Source: a virus
IMG/VR virus record: IMGVR_UViG_3300021197_001521
Location: 1 to 64,000 of that record
Length of the DNA: 64,000 bases
Strand: one strand, 5' to 3'
Part shown: in pieces, positions 36,901-46,039 of the stretch
How positions within the stretch are numbered: the stretch's first letter is position 1
Layout: the number at the start of each line of letters is the position of its first letter
Made by a program: the position numbers and the translations under genes
Notes under the pieces: generated by a model
Database searches by the model: none
Told to the model about the DNA's origin: nothing
The model's input: the letters and a program-made list of their open reading frames with translations, nothing else

Positions 36901-38937
36901 CAGTACCGTAAAACGCCAAAACAAATATATTTAGATGAAGATTATAATAACTCCGCATTCAGTTGGGACAATGGAGCTCTCAGAGTTAGTTTTAATCCTA
37001 TAAATAAAGAGTGGGAATACAACTACAAACCAGAATCTGCTGGTGGTTATTTTGACGTTAATTTGTGGTCTGGTAATGCCAAGGCGCTTGGAATTTATCC
37101 CGTTGATTCGCAACCGTTTGAAGAAAAGGGTAGAATTTCTGCCTATGTTAGATTCCCGTATAGCGAATTCTTAGATTTTTCTAATATAGAACAAGATAGT
37201 ATCTCTTTTGTTGCTAGAGATAGTATTGCTGCTTCTGGTTTTAACTCGCACTATTATGATCCTGCTTTAAAAGTCAGGAATAAAAAAATAGTAAGAGGTG
37301 TAGGAGGCGTAAAAGTTAAATTAGACACAGCATTTGATGACTTATCAGATTCCTATGTTTTTGTAAAATGTGAAATTGCTGAAAGATTTTATCACACACC
37401 TAGAGTTGTTAAAAGAAGAGTAAAGGTTTTTGGCGATAGTGTTTACTCTCCAACGCTGGAGATGCTTAAAAAACGCCCCCTCGCCAACGAATTAAACGGC
37501 ATACCTTTAGGTCCGGGAGACCCAGATCTTGAATATTTTGAGCATAGGAGAAGAAATATTCACATAACAAGAGGGGATATCGCGGGTGGTCATATAGGCA
37601 GAGAAGTTGTAATAGACGATTTTCAAAGAAGTTTTAATGGGTCAGAACCGTTTAAGCAAGAGTTTCTTGACGAAGATGGTAATAAAAAAACACAAAACGC
37701 GCTTGGTCCTGCGGAGAAGTTTTTAGTAAGAAGAGAGTTTTTAAGCACAAATCACGTTTACAGTCTCATAACACTTCCCGGAGAAGTCACAAGAAAAGAA
37801 ATAGTCGGCAAGTCTAGACAAAAAAGACTCGGTGGATCATTCATTTCTTACTCTGAATGCGCAGTGCCAAGAGAGGTGTCTGGGTTAGGTGTACATGAAG
37901 ACAAAAGCATAGTGGGTGGTAAAGAAGTACTGAGTTTAGAGATAGATAAAGACACCGGAGTGCCAATTAAGTCTTTCTCAAATCCAGAGGTAAGAATTAA
38001 CTTTAACTCAAAACCTCCCGTTATTCCTGATATTGCGGTTTTACCTTTAATGTCTAACGAAAGATGCTATGGACCTTGGGTATCTGCTTCTAAGATAGAT
38101 AGTAGTCCAAGTAGATATTCTGACATTGGAGGAAAAGTAGAATATATAAAAGATGAAAACTTGTCACCTTGGAGTTATGGCGGATATGGCGAACTTCAAC
38201 AGGCAGGCATTTTAAAAGCTCAATTTTCAAACAGTTTACTTTTATTCGCAGAGAAAGGTTCGTTCACATTCCCCGGTGCGCCAGCAGGACTTACAATAGC
38301 AACACCTCTTATGAATGCAAGAGGACCACTTGTTACTTCTATAAATGTTAACGTAGGTGACTCCGTAAAAACTACCGTTTCTATGGATTCTTTTTCTCCT
38401 AATTTTGGAAAACTAAAAAAACAACAAGAAGAATTCATTGCAGATCTTGCAAAAGAACGAAGAAGATTGATTGACGAAAGAAATAAAAGAATAAGAAATT
38501 TGGAGAACGATACTTCAGCTAAAACTAGAGCTAGAGTCCTAAGAAAAGGAGACAAAATAAAAGTAGATGTTGGACGCAATAAACTTGAAAAACAAAGTAC
38601 TGCTCAAACAATTTTGTCTGCTACTTCTGTAAAGACCAGCGGGAATACCAATGCTTTAACAGACGACATAACTACGATTACAGATAGCACTATAGGAAAT
38701 GAGGAAGACTTAACTGTTAATTATTTCAACACTGCTTCGTTGACAGACAATCAACAATTTTTAAACTACAGTGCAGGACTACATGAAAACGCCAACGAGT
38801 ACAATAAAATTATTAAAAATACCGCAGTAGAAAATTTAAATAATTTCATAGTGCCATTTGATCATCAACCAGATAATCCAAACATGGCAAATTTTGATTA
38901 TATAAGTAAATATTCTATAGACAGGAGGACCAACTAG
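33979..38937 (+). CDS. Large tail hub/central tip protein (1652 aa)
   Basis: The ATG follows CAGGAATAAAAA. The N-terminal 500 residues carry a hub-like layout: GASISNFNISAGFGSSSTTLSVSL, GSPVYFKFGK, HFVFGGILANYTKDEGSSR, TFSASIADPREIL and LSLIQDVCQAISHDYVVSL, resembling the four-domain cores of baseplate hubs (gp27/GpD type). The middle is long and unfamiliar. Near the end, FTFPGAPAGLTIATPLMNARG and VTSINVNVGDSVKTTVSM precede a charged coiled coil at about residues 1476-1541. No lysozyme or peptidase motif was seen. It is probably the protein closing the tail tube and holding the tip. Confidence 0.5.
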   Translation: MEEHYGIVPPTGVYGKDWPSGITPTLPQGIHGELSKGGWSKDNEGFVQQTFLGASISNFNISAGFGSSSTTLSVSLVNDEHNKSDETGLGQGDDVYHNGREDSFIPPVVGSPVYFKFGKNHATLDQAYRRTYNLVYGTDKPTSITLEEETIKGPINSIPENYFLKEERPISQDEEEETVWEDQTPIKDPSYDFRGYNHFVFGGILANYTKDEGSSRTFSASIADPREILSNVQVILNDYQGTVFNNKNILNVYGFLEYDRSKALENQMDANAFSKNLITRDANGFLIGGLPNPLTGEPTADCYLFNPSPLRELVANDPILREIVNTDALIKNPCITGDDFSMIHNIFPVTGQGMSRRCDQGIPWYRVYQALKSMMYWTGYDLGFAPCEYTSAGFGGVVDFRGFNYVVDLSGLPLDKIPQMYFLDTDQTDLLSLIQDVCQAISHDYVVSLLPVLDSPRTRMLYQYNRSCVEEERFGDIVTGIIRVDAIDKTVQPQYGTVTKYIENLEENGALVETKNIGFETTNVTTDRFIAGHQEVSMYTFSSHKDSEFANYWDDPACWTLNDSLSDQIVPFYGFIDQNEEVVSVPKGNGPWKQIVLNAQGLDAFGVGNYYVTTELELRAAKISFENWSKFLAHYCFKYGELVKKGSADDCIKNVFDDRNVYGITYDKLFDYLVPDHLKSADANDLLKRTTSVITTPRCVWPSDRNYIFEFSDPASPCSPPYGYPLYWLRALNIGLNNAVALSVLGDFDAAIKAVAEANITIGGELDAKTSIDTVNFDFLLKGGYLNDGKLTNNEVLSYLVDLFEKRFGNRNYQNLIKDKDPDTGRAKKGAGIDAAYRRKVNIAIDIDNFAEKIRAGALKPNDQFLTGGKLKVLDNHLRFLKANGNIINKIQWLTERNEQNALKIYEFVKGVADKHLGKTYLVKMPKSSNLNYLGNKIVTETNKRYEGLGGFLDDGPYGFPPMPIEGRPYPFANQYRKTPKQIYLDEDYNNSAFSWDNGALRVSFNPINKEWEYNYKPESAGGYFDVNLWSGNAKALGIYPVDSQPFEEKGRISAYVRFPYSEFLDFSNIEQDSISFVARDSIAASGFNSHYYDPALKVRNKKIVRGVGGVKVKLDTAFDDLSDSYVFVKCEIAERFYHTPRVVKRRVKVFGDSVYSPTLEMLKKRPLANELNGIPLGPGDPDLEYFEHRRRNIHITRGDIAGGHIGREVVIDDFQRSFNGSEPFKQEFLDEDGNKKTQNALGPAEKFLVRREFLSTNHVYSLITLPGEVTRKEIVGKSRQKRLGGSFISYSECAVPREVSGLGVHEDKSIVGGKEVLSLEIDKDTGVPIKSFSNPEVRINFNSKPPVIPDIAVLPLMSNERCYGPWVSASKIDSSPSRYSDIGGKVEYIKDENLSPWSYGGYGELQQAGILKAQFSNSLLLFAEKGSFTFPGAPAGLTIATPLMNARGPLVTSINVNVGDSVKTTVSMDSFSPNFGKLKKQQEEFIADLAKERRRLIDERNKRIRNLENDTSAKTRARVLRKGDKIKVDVGRNKLEKQSTAQTILSATSVKTSGNTNALTDDITTITDSTIGNEEDLTVNYFNTASLTDNQQFLNYSAGLHENANEYNKIIKNTAVENLNNFIVPFDHQPDNPNMANFDYISKYSIDRRTN

Positions 38938-38938
38938 G

Positions 38939-41900
38939 ATGTCAGGATTTAACACAGAACCAGTACTTAAAGGTATACAAGGCACTAGACCTATAACGCC
39001 TGCGCATATATTTACTTCTGAATCTCCACTGATGGAAAGTTGGGGATTATGTTCGTTTACTAAAGATAATCTTGATTTTATCAGTAACTACGGTAATTTT
39101 CAGAAAATTTTTAATAAGGGGACAGTAGGAGATGTGCAAACAAATGTTACCTATAACTCTATCATTGATGACAACAAAGAAGAATACATAAATATTACCG
39201 TATGGAGAAACAAGGGTAGGAACGGCGAGTATATAAAATATGACAAACTAAGCGATTGGCAGTTTGAAGATACAGAGGGTGTTATTGGAGCAAAAGGCGC
39301 AATATACAAAGAGAAAGATCTAGAACTGGATGATTTTATAACAGAAGATGAAGAAGATGGAAGTACTCCAGCTATCAGGTCTAAAATATTTGCCCATATA
39401 CTCATTGCATTAAACGCGCATATAAACACTCTTGACGAAACCGAAGAGTTAGAAACTAAAGACAAGGTTAGAATTGAGTTTTTAACAGACATTATGTCCA
39501 GCAAAGAACGCTGTGTCAGTTGGAACCAAACAATTATCTATTACGATGGAGTTGTTGTTTCCGCAGATCAACCTCCTAATCAAGACGGTTCAACTTCTAG
39601 CGGCGAGGATGAGCTGTCAGAGGGTGATTCTGAAGATGGAAACGCCGATGAACTTGAAGACGGCGTTGGTCCCGACCAAGCGACTTCCGTGAGGGTCGAG
39701 TACACAAAAGAGCAAACTCACGAATGTGAAATAAAACTTTATTTGTATTGCAGTAAAGATGGGGAAATTAAAGATAATAGATCAGTATGCTTAAAGAATT
39801 TAAATTTTACAAATCCCAGAAGCACATACGATTTTGGAGAGTTTCTAAAAAAAGAAGACGGCAAACTTTCTGATCTTCTTGACTCTGACAATCCTAACAA
39901 TGACGTTGCTGCGCCTCTAGATTTACAGTATGTAGAATATCTTGGTAGGTGGGAGTCTGGTTCTGCTCAGATGATTGCTATGATATCAGAAGGTATCCCA
40001 CCGGCAGAAACGATAGACATAGATTACATAGAGAAAAATCCTACAGAAAAACTACTAGATCATGAAACCGGTCAGCAAATTGTTTACGGTTCTGCAATTC
40101 CTATCCATATGCAAAACGGAAATCCTAAGCAGTGGTGTGCCACGTATGATAAAGTAGAAAGTATTAGGGAAACTGATGATTTTCAAAAATCTGCAATTAG
40201 AGTTCATAACTTATCTGACAAGGGGTTTGCAAGAGGTGAACTCGTAGTACTCAACCGGATAGAAGGTTTGTGGTTTCCAATTACGTCTGTTTCTTCCAGT
40301 GGTCTTGGTGGTCTTAAAAAGTTAGAACCAGCAGATCCGCAATGGGAATTTATGTACTTGATGACTAGTGCAGACTTTCATTTCCAAACTGAGGAACACG
40401 AAAAATTAACACCGTTTGATTATGAAAAAGGGTTTTATAGAAATTATTATAAAGCTTTTAGTGACGCTAATTCAGCTATAGAAACTCAAAACCAGAACGT
40501 AAATCTTAATAGACACGCAGAATCGTTCGCAAAATTCGCAAAGGTAAAAAATGAGTATTTCCAAATATCTTCATTTGATTTCGTTAATCCGAATTTAGGT
40601 GGACTTAGAAGTTCTACGCTAATTCAAAAAGATACTACTCCAGTTTTAGACGAAGGTCACGCAATATCTAACACTATCTACGGAGAAGATCTAGACGGAA
40701 CGACTTACGGAAATGGTGAAAAGTTAAAAACATATCCTTTCTTTGGTTGCGTTTTTCCTGAAGGTCATTCGGCAGGTGCTTTTATAGATAAAATTCTTAA
40801 TGCTGATACAAATCCAGCAGATTATGCTGATGTTAAAAACTATGGAAAACCTTATAGTGGATTTAACGCATACTCGCTAATGACAGAGGTGTATTACGGT
40901 GGCAATAAAGATCAGCTATCAGTTAATAATGATGTTAAAGCAGTCCAAGCTGGCGAAACCAAGCAGACATTAGGTCTGCTTTCCAATCTAGCAGATTCAA
41001 ACTTTAAGCATGTGCCTGCCGATATTGCTACGAATGCGGGTCCAAATGGTAGGTGGGGAAGACCTATAGAATGGGTAGGATATTTTGATTTATTGGATGG
41101 TGATATTTATCAGACCCCTAAAGAACACACTAGTTGCGACACCTTTCTTTCTAAGATACAGACTGATGACGGCAAAAGTACAGTTCCGTTAAGAGGTAGT
41201 TTTTTATATGTAAAAGGTCAAGCAGAAGATACTCCTGCAAGTGGCTATGATAATTACTGGTATGATATACAACCTCTAAATCATTATAGCATTCAGTTTA
41301 GACCGCTTTCCAGAGAACTTTATTCGTCTTTTGAGGGGTATGATGATAATGGCGATGGCGGTTACAACTGGACTGCAAAAGGATTGAAAAATGATGGTGT
41401 AGGAAGAGGTGACGTTTCTTACAGAATATATCAAGCTATAGAAGGTTTTATAGGTCCACTGTCTAAAACTTCTTGGCACAGAAATCTTGCTCACTTGCAA
41501 AATAACTTTATTTCAAAAAGTACACCTGATGGTCTTATAGGAAATTACGGTCTTAAATATTCTTCAGACTTGGTTTATAATACGCCATTTGGATCAGATA
41601 ATAGATTATTTAATCTTCCTGCAAACGTTGACGGCACTGACGATGGTTATCCGTTTAAGCACTGGGATTCCGACTGGATGAAAAAAGACGGAGTAACAAT
41701 GAGACCGGGAGGCGCAATTGGTATCATTGGCGCAGTAAAAACTGTACGATCAAGAGACACTATAGCATTTTCTACAGATAATACAATAGGTTTGGGCGAC
41801 CATTTAGTTGTTACGACACCACTAGAGTATGGTTCTACAATGAAAAATGGCGATATCGACGATCAACTAACAACGGCTTTGTATGCTAGGGTTTACCAAC

Positions 41901-43321
41901 ACCATCCTAGACATCTTACTTGGTACGACCCAAGATTTATGGTTGTTCATCACTTTAATCCGGGCGACGGAAGGACTAGTAGTACTAGAAAACACGTTAA
42001 ATTTAGACTAGAGCAAGAAAATGCCAGCACATTGTTTGAAGATGGTATAGATAGGTTTAAAACACAAGAAAACGGTATGTTTAAGTATTATGCAACACAT
42101 GAAAGTGGGGTTATTTTTGAAGATGAACACCCAACTTTAACGAGTCTTACGCAAGACTACGATCCTATAGCAAGCGGATATTTTTTAGTAGATAAAATTG
42201 AATACGGGGTTGATTTTAGAATTCCTACTGATTGGACCAAAAATAACATTCCTGTGGGCAACAAGAGGGTATTTAGTGATTCTACTACAAATTTAACCAC
42301 TAAACTAAGTTCAGTAGTTGGTACTACTGTTGAACAAATGAGAGAGGTTGATCATTGGAACGTAAACAATAACAGGCGATCTAAACTTTTGCCTTATAGT
42401 TATAGGTTTAAGACTATAGGAATAAGTAAATCAAAAGGTGTTCAATTTAGTCAAAATGACGGAAAAGTAAATCTTTCTGCTAATAACACTGCGGTTGTTA
42501 ATAAAGGGTCGGGTTACAAAGTAGGAGATAAATTTGAAGTCATTGGAGGGGTTGGTTTCGCTACAGTGTTTACTGTAACAAGCGTTGGGACGGAAGAGGT
42601 TGACGGGCAAACTCTTGAGGATGTAATCACTGGTATTTCCATAGCAGAAGATGACGAAACGGGCATGAGATACGAACCACAAGACTTCGTTGCTGTTTTA
42701 AAAGAACAAGATGGCGCTTTTGTGGAAAACGAAATATTATGGGATGACGATAACACACCGTCTAGTAGTCTTAGTCTTCAACCGCTTCCTGACGCTGGTG
42801 TTACGGGAACCGGTTTTGAAGCATATGTATTTTACGGAGAAGTGGTTTTAACAACAGAATTGACAGATATAAAACCGCTAGAGGCTCTTGATAGCACTGG
42901 TCCTATTAAATTAACACCAAACATCCCCAGAAACGACCCAAATAGAAATCAGGATCAAATCATTACACCGGTAGGAAACAGTTATCAAATATTGAATACG
43001 CATTTTGATCATAAATATGACATATTCTTGAGATATCATAATGATATATCTCACGTTGCTATGAATGACGTAAATCCACCAAATGCTTCAGAACAGCAAG
43101 TAACCCTAACGGTTGGTGTAAATCTTGGTCAAGCTCCTACTTCAAGTGCTTCTGACCAACTTGGTATGTCGTTTGACTCAAGTGATAATGCTGCTGGAGG
43201 TCTACTGGGAGATATGGGTAACGACCCATTCTCCGATTTTGACGGAGACTCAGCGGCAGACGGCGCTGGATCATTCCTCGGATTTGGCGGTGGAGTTGGA
43301 GGTAACTCCGCTTTTAGATAA
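38939..43321 (+). CDS. Large virion protein, tail-tip block (1460 aa)
   Basis: Begins one base after the hub-like gene; its ribosome site (AGGAGG, 38923-38928) lies inside that gene. The sequence is mostly beta and of mixed composition. Residues about 215-250 form a very acidic Ser/Asp/Glu-rich linker (STSSGEDELSEGDSEDGN). A Cys-containing strand EIKLYLYCSKDGEIKDN follows. The last 60 residues are Gly/Asp/Ser-rich (GLLGDMGNDPFSDF, FLGFGGGVGG) and likely flexible. No known domain is recognised. From position it is a tail-tip or baseplate component; whether it forms fibres is unknown. Confidence 0.5.
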   Translation: MSGFNTEPVLKGIQGTRPITPAHIFTSESPLMESWGLCSFTKDNLDFISNYGNFQKIFNKGTVGDVQTNVTYNSIIDDNKEEYINITVWRNKGRNGEYIKYDKLSDWQFEDTEGVIGAKGAIYKEKDLELDDFITEDEEDGSTPAIRSKIFAHILIALNAHINTLDETEELETKDKVRIEFLTDIMSSKERCVSWNQTIIYYDGVVVSADQPPNQDGSTSSGEDELSEGDSEDGNADELEDGVGPDQATSVRVEYTKEQTHECEIKLYLYCSKDGEIKDNRSVCLKNLNFTNPRSTYDFGEFLKKEDGKLSDLLDSDNPNNDVAAPLDLQYVEYLGRWESGSAQMIAMISEGIPPAETIDIDYIEKNPTEKLLDHETGQQIVYGSAIPIHMQNGNPKQWCATYDKVESIRETDDFQKSAIRVHNLSDKGFARGELVVLNRIEGLWFPITSVSSSGLGGLKKLEPADPQWEFMYLMTSADFHFQTEEHEKLTPFDYEKGFYRNYYKAFSDANSAIETQNQNVNLNRHAESFAKFAKVKNEYFQISSFDFVNPNLGGLRSSTLIQKDTTPVLDEGHAISNTIYGEDLDGTTYGNGEKLKTYPFFGCVFPEGHSAGAFIDKILNADTNPADYADVKNYGKPYSGFNAYSLMTEVYYGGNKDQLSVNNDVKAVQAGETKQTLGLLSNLADSNFKHVPADIATNAGPNGRWGRPIEWVGYFDLLDGDIYQTPKEHTSCDTFLSKIQTDDGKSTVPLRGSFLYVKGQAEDTPASGYDNYWYDIQPLNHYSIQFRPLSRELYSSFEGYDDNGDGGYNWTAKGLKNDGVGRGDVSYRIYQAIEGFIGPLSKTSWHRNLAHLQNNFISKSTPDGLIGNYGLKYSSDLVYNTPFGSDNRLFNLPANVDGTDDGYPFKHWDSDWMKKDGVTMRPGGAIGIIGAVKTVRSRDTIAFSTDNTIGLGDHLVVTTPLEYGSTMKNGDIDDQLTTALYARVYQHHPRHLTWYDPRFMVVHHFNPGDGRTSSTRKHVKFRLEQENASTLFEDGIDRFKTQENGMFKYYATHESGVIFEDEHPTLTSLTQDYDPIASGYFLVDKIEYGVDFRIPTDWTKNNIPVGNKRVFSDSTTNLTTKLSSVVGTTVEQMREVDHWNVNNNRRSKLLPYSYRFKTIGISKSKGVQFSQNDGKVNLSANNTAVVNKGSGYKVGDKFEVIGGVGFATVFTVTSVGTEEVDGQTLEDVITGISIAEDDETGMRYEPQDFVAVLKEQDGAFVENEILWDDDNTPSSSLSLQPLPDAGVTGTGFEAYVFYGEVVLTTELTDIKPLEALDSTGPIKLTPNIPRNDPNRNQDQIITPVGNSYQILNTHFDHKYDIFLRYHNDISHVAMNDVNPPNASEQQVTLTVGVNLGQAPTSSASDQLGMSFDSSDNAAGGLLGDMGNDPFSDFDGDSAADGAGSFLGFGGGVGGNSAFR

Positions 43322-43330
43322 AATAACTTT

Positions 43331-43345
43331 TTCGTGTATAATATA
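43331..43345 (+). promoter_or_regulatory. Candidate late-type promoter before the last rightward gene
   Basis: TTCGTGTATAATATA lies about 30 bases upstream of the ATG, the same distance as at the tail tube gene. TATAAT is at 43337-43342, again with no -35 box. The shared GTGTATAAT core and spacing with the site at 6117 argue for a common promoter class. Confidence 0.5.
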
Positions 43346-43373
43346 ACAGATATTCTTCACAGGAGATAAAACA

Positions 43374-44108
43374 ATGGCGACTATAACATTTCATTCTAAT
43401 AATTTTGCAGGAAACGCATTAGATCTAATTGACCATAATGCCGGTTCAGGTATTGGGTTTTTTGGGGATAGTATCGGTCTTTCTGTGCCAATTACTACGT
43501 ATCAAAACAGTACATATGTCACTAATTCCAACGGAACTAGTACAGATGGTCAAAAATTGAGCAACACAAAGTACGCCAGCACTAGTGGTGCATTCCACAA
43601 TAACAGTGCTACAGAATCAGATCTTAGAGCAATGCCTAACTATTGGGCTCCTCTTAATGTGAGATTTACTCATACTGATGCCGTTGCTACTCAGAATGCT
43701 CAAATGAGAATATTTAACAGGTCCGACATTGATGTTCATGCTACAGATGTTGTGACCAAGGTTTACGAGGTTCGTCACCCAAATCCAGACGATGGTCATG
43801 ATACAGCAGGTTCTACCTATGCGCTAGACCATAGAGGAGTCGATTTTGGTGCTAGTGCGCATACTTGGAAGGAATTTGACCCCGCAGATTCAATGTCTGC
43901 TCTGGTTTGCACTTCAAGTCCCGGTCCTAGTGGAAATAATGGCAACAGTACAGATGCCGGTAGAACCAAAGGCAACAACTGGACAAGCACCTCTGGAACA
44001 GCACTTAGAAGTATGCAGCACGATTGGTATCTAGCACTTAGTGCTAGTCCTGTGACAATTGGAAGTAAAACAGACTTTGGTCTTTATTTTACTCTAGAAT
44101 ATCTATAA
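43374..44108 (+). CDS. Virion structural protein with its own promoter (244 aa)
   Basis: AGGAG lies 9 bases before the ATG. A beta-rich, His/Asn/Ser-rich protein: WAPLNVRFTHTDAVATQNAQ, MRIFNRSDID, VTKVYEVRHPNPDD, and a C-terminal SMQHDWYLALSASPVTIGS followed by FGLYFTLEYL. I believe proteins with this C-terminal pattern are common in marine phages, but I know no named family. Own promoter and ribosome site suggest high expression, as for a decoration or tail surface protein. It is the last gene before the terminator. Confidence 0.55.
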   Translation: MATITFHSNNFAGNALDLIDHNAGSGIGFFGDSIGLSVPITTYQNSTYVTNSNGTSTDGQKLSNTKYASTSGAFHNNSATESDLRAMPNYWAPLNVRFTHTDAVATQNAQMRIFNRSDIDVHATDVVTKVYEVRHPNPDDGHDTAGSTYALDHRGVDFGASAHTWKEFDPADSMSALVCTSSPGPSGNNGNSTDAGRTKGNNWTSTSGTALRSMQHDWYLALSASPVTIGSKTDFGLYFTLEYL

Positions 44109-44111
44109 AAA

Positions 44112-44133
44112 AGAGTCGCCTTTCGACGACTCT
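44112..44133 (-). terminator. Terminator for the leftward operon
   Basis: AGAGTCG and CGACTCT form a perfect 7-base stem with an 8-base loop. On the minus strand the stem is followed by six T residues (complement of A44107-44112), giving a normal intrinsic terminator for leftward transcripts. It lies just past the stop codon of the last rightward gene. Confidence 0.8.
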
Positions 44134-44139
44134 CTAACT

Positions 44140-44170
44140 AGGTCAGTAGTGGTGTGCTACTGGCCTTTAT
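44140..44170 (+). terminator. Terminator for the rightward operon
   Basis: AGGTCAGTAG pairs with CTACTGGCCT (10 base pairs, one G-T wobble) across a 7-base loop, and the stem is followed by TTATT. It is oriented for rightward transcripts. Together with the adjacent hairpin it forms a compact bidirectional terminator between the two blocks. Confidence 0.7.
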
Positions 44171-44502
44171 TCATTTTGACCTGTCTTGGCATTCCACTTG
44201 ACCCAACCACGGTCAGGCAACCAGTTGCCGTCTGCGTCCTTGCGTTTCGGAAATAGGGTTCCACCCTTCTTGTTTACTCCAAACGCCAGACGAGCGCCAC
44301 AGTCTGCGCATCTAAGTTCGTAATATTCGTTTTCGTCTACGGTTCTTACCACAAACTTAACATTATCACTTCCGCATTTACCGCAAACCGTTTCCTCAAA
44401 AACTTCCTGAAACTTTGCGATTTCTGCAAAGATTGACTTTTGATCATCCCCAGTAAGCTCTACGTTAAGACGACCATTTCTTGTTTGATATACTACCTTC
44501 AT
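44167..44502 (-). CDS. Zinc-ribbon protein, probable recombination partner (111 aa)
   Basis: The start is set at ATG 44502 because GGAG lies 6 bases upstream and the codon overlaps the previous stop (ATGA); the TTG 12 bases further upstream is not needed. The protein carries CGKCG near residue 42 and CADCG near residue 67, a four-Cys zinc ribbon. These are followed by ARLAFGVNKKGGTLFPKRKD and a WLPDRGWVKW segment. A short beta part precedes the ribbon. Zinc ribbons in small phage proteins often bind DNA or RNA. Coupling to the annealing-protein candidate suggests they act together. Function is not established. Confidence 0.55.
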   Translation of the reverse strand: MKVVYQTRNGRLNVELTGDDQKSIFAEIAKFQEVFEETVCGKCGSDNVKFVVRTVDENEYYELRCADCGARLAFGVNKKGGTLFPKRKDADGNWLPDRGWVKWNAKTGQNE

Positions 44503-45263
44503 GCGCTTCTCCAATCTTGTTGATAACCAGTAATTGAACTAGGGATTGCCCCTTTGTTTTGTTGATATTCATTGAGTTTCTCAATAGCATCACTTGCTTG
44601 CTTTTTATCAATCTTCTTTGACACAGAGAGATTGAATACTTCCTTAAACAATTTTGCTGGATTGATATCCAGTTGTTTAGATTTACCGTCTACGAACCGT
44701 TCTTGGTTCTCTGTCATTCTACCTGCTGATTGATATTCTCCTTGTGTGCTTTGTATCGCGTTAGTTTGACTAATACTCTTGACAATCTCTGCCGTGTTCT
44801 TTTTAGTAATCTCTTCTGCTGCAACAACTCGCAATCTAAGCGACTTTCTGAGAGCGCGACCTTCCGCCCTAGTTGCTGCTGTAGCAGTGTTAAAAGCGCA
44901 AAATGTGTCGTCTGTGTTGCCTTCCCAGCAATCAGCAACGTCACTAAAAGTAGAACCGTTCTCGAATACAATTTCCCAGATAACTGTAGCTCTACCTACA
45001 CCATTATCATCTTGAGGTGGAAACACTTTTACAGGGCGACTTACCATAATGTTACCAAATAACAACTCTGCAACACGACGAAGACCGTGACAAAGTGGGC
45101 GACCGTCATACATCTCTGACTTATCAAACAGACTTAGAACATAATCGTTCCATTCTGGATCAGTAGTTTTTGGTCTATCTTCTTGAATAACATCTACAAC
45201 GCCAGTGTCGGTATTGGAAGGCGTAGCGAGTTCAACATTTTCAAACAAATCATTATTACTCAT
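44499..45263 (-). CDS. Putative single-strand annealing protein, Rad52/Sak-like (254 aa)
   Basis: ATG start with GAGG 7 bases upstream, coupled by ATGA to the gene before it. The core (residues about 53-150) has a layout like Rad52-type annealing proteins: YDGRPLCHGLRRVAELLFG, a strand GRATVIWEIVFENGSTFSDV, then FNTATAATRAEGRALRKSL, a helix rich in Ala and Arg, and RVVAAEEITKK. The C-terminal 80 residues form a separate helical domain ending near the stop, a common place for partner contacts. The assignment is by pattern; a database profile would decide it. Confidence 0.45.
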   Translation of the reverse strand: MSNNDLFENVELATPSNTDTGVVDVIQEDRPKTTDPEWNDYVLSLFDKSEMYDGRPLCHGLRRVAELLFGNIMVSRPVKVFPPQDDNGVGRATVIWEIVFENGSTFSDVADCWEGNTDDTFCAFNTATAATRAEGRALRKSLRLRVVAAEEITKKNTAEIVKSISQTNAIQSTQGEYQSAGRMTENQERFVDGKSKQLDINPAKLFKEVFNLSVSKKIDKKQASDAIEKLNEYQQNKGAIPSSITGYQQDWRSA

Positions 45264-46039
45264 AATTCAACCTCTATAAATCTTTTAGTCTTTGGTGGAA
45301 ATTCTACCTTAATTCTGCTTAAAATGGATATAATATCAGATGCTAGTTTCTCCTTCTTGTTTAAATTAAGTGAATTCATTGCCTTCACTCTTATTATAGC
45401 ATACCCTCTACTTAAAATCAACCCACTTTTATGTAAATCTGCTTTTATTTGTTTTTGAAGTTTCTCTTCACCCCAAATAGGTAAAAAGTGCGAAGGTCCG
45501 TCTACCTCAATAATAGTTTTTAATTCTGGCAAGTATATGTCGATCTCTAGTTTCTCTGTAGGAATTAGGGTTTTATTATGGAAATCTACCTTGTGACCCT
45601 CTTCCCTCAATTTTTCTACTACAAACTTTTCTAGTTTTGATCCTTCTTTTCCTGCTTTTCTAATTGCTTCTATTGCAAGTTTTGACATTCTGTCTTTTTG
45701 CTCTAGATCCATTTCTTGCCATCGCTTTTTTGCCTGATCTATTCTATGCTCTCGCTGCTCTTTAGACATATCTCCCCAGTGAGTAACCATACCCTTGCTT
45801 ATATTTAATTTCTCTTGGTCAGACCTTTTTTTACCCGCAGTGGGATGATAGCTTCTGCCGTTTTTGAGTGCGTTCTTTTGTGCTTCACTTTTGGTTTTTA
45901 ATTCAAACCCATGCTTAATCAAAGTTCTACGAACCTTGTTTGGATATGTGTCTAGATGTTTTGCAATCTCATATGTACTCTTATCTTCTTCAGTGTACAT
46001 CTCGATTACTTTTTGGTCAAACTGCTTGGTTTTGTTCAT
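45260..46039 (-). CDS. Free-standing homing endonuclease, EDxHD (Vsr-like) type (259 aa)
   Basis: An N-terminal helix-turn-helix (KSTYEIAKHLDTYPNKVRRTLIK spans residues about 17-39) is followed by a basic NUMOD3-like linker (GKKRSDQEKLNISKG) and a second basic helix. The C-terminal nuclease, about 130-225, shows the Glu of SKLEKFVVEKL, DIYLP, and IEVDGPSHFLPIWG, then IKADLHKSGLILSRGYAIIRVK, which fits the Vsr-like EDxHD order. It overlaps the upstream gene by 23 bases and the downstream gene by 4. As a selfish element it would cut a site in related phages lacking it. Target unknown. Confidence 0.7.
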   Translation of the reverse strand: MNKTKQFDQKVIEMYTEEDKSTYEIAKHLDTYPNKVRRTLIKHGFELKTKSEAQKNALKNGRSYHPTAGKKRSDQEKLNISKGMVTHWGDMSKEQREHRIDQAKKRWQEMDLEQKDRMSKLAIEAIRKAGKEGSKLEKFVVEKLREEGHKVDFHNKTLIPTEKLEIDIYLPELKTIIEVDGPSHFLPIWGEEKLQKQIKADLHKSGLILSRGYAIIRVKAMNSLNLNKKEKLASDIISILSRIKVEFPPKTKRFIEVEL

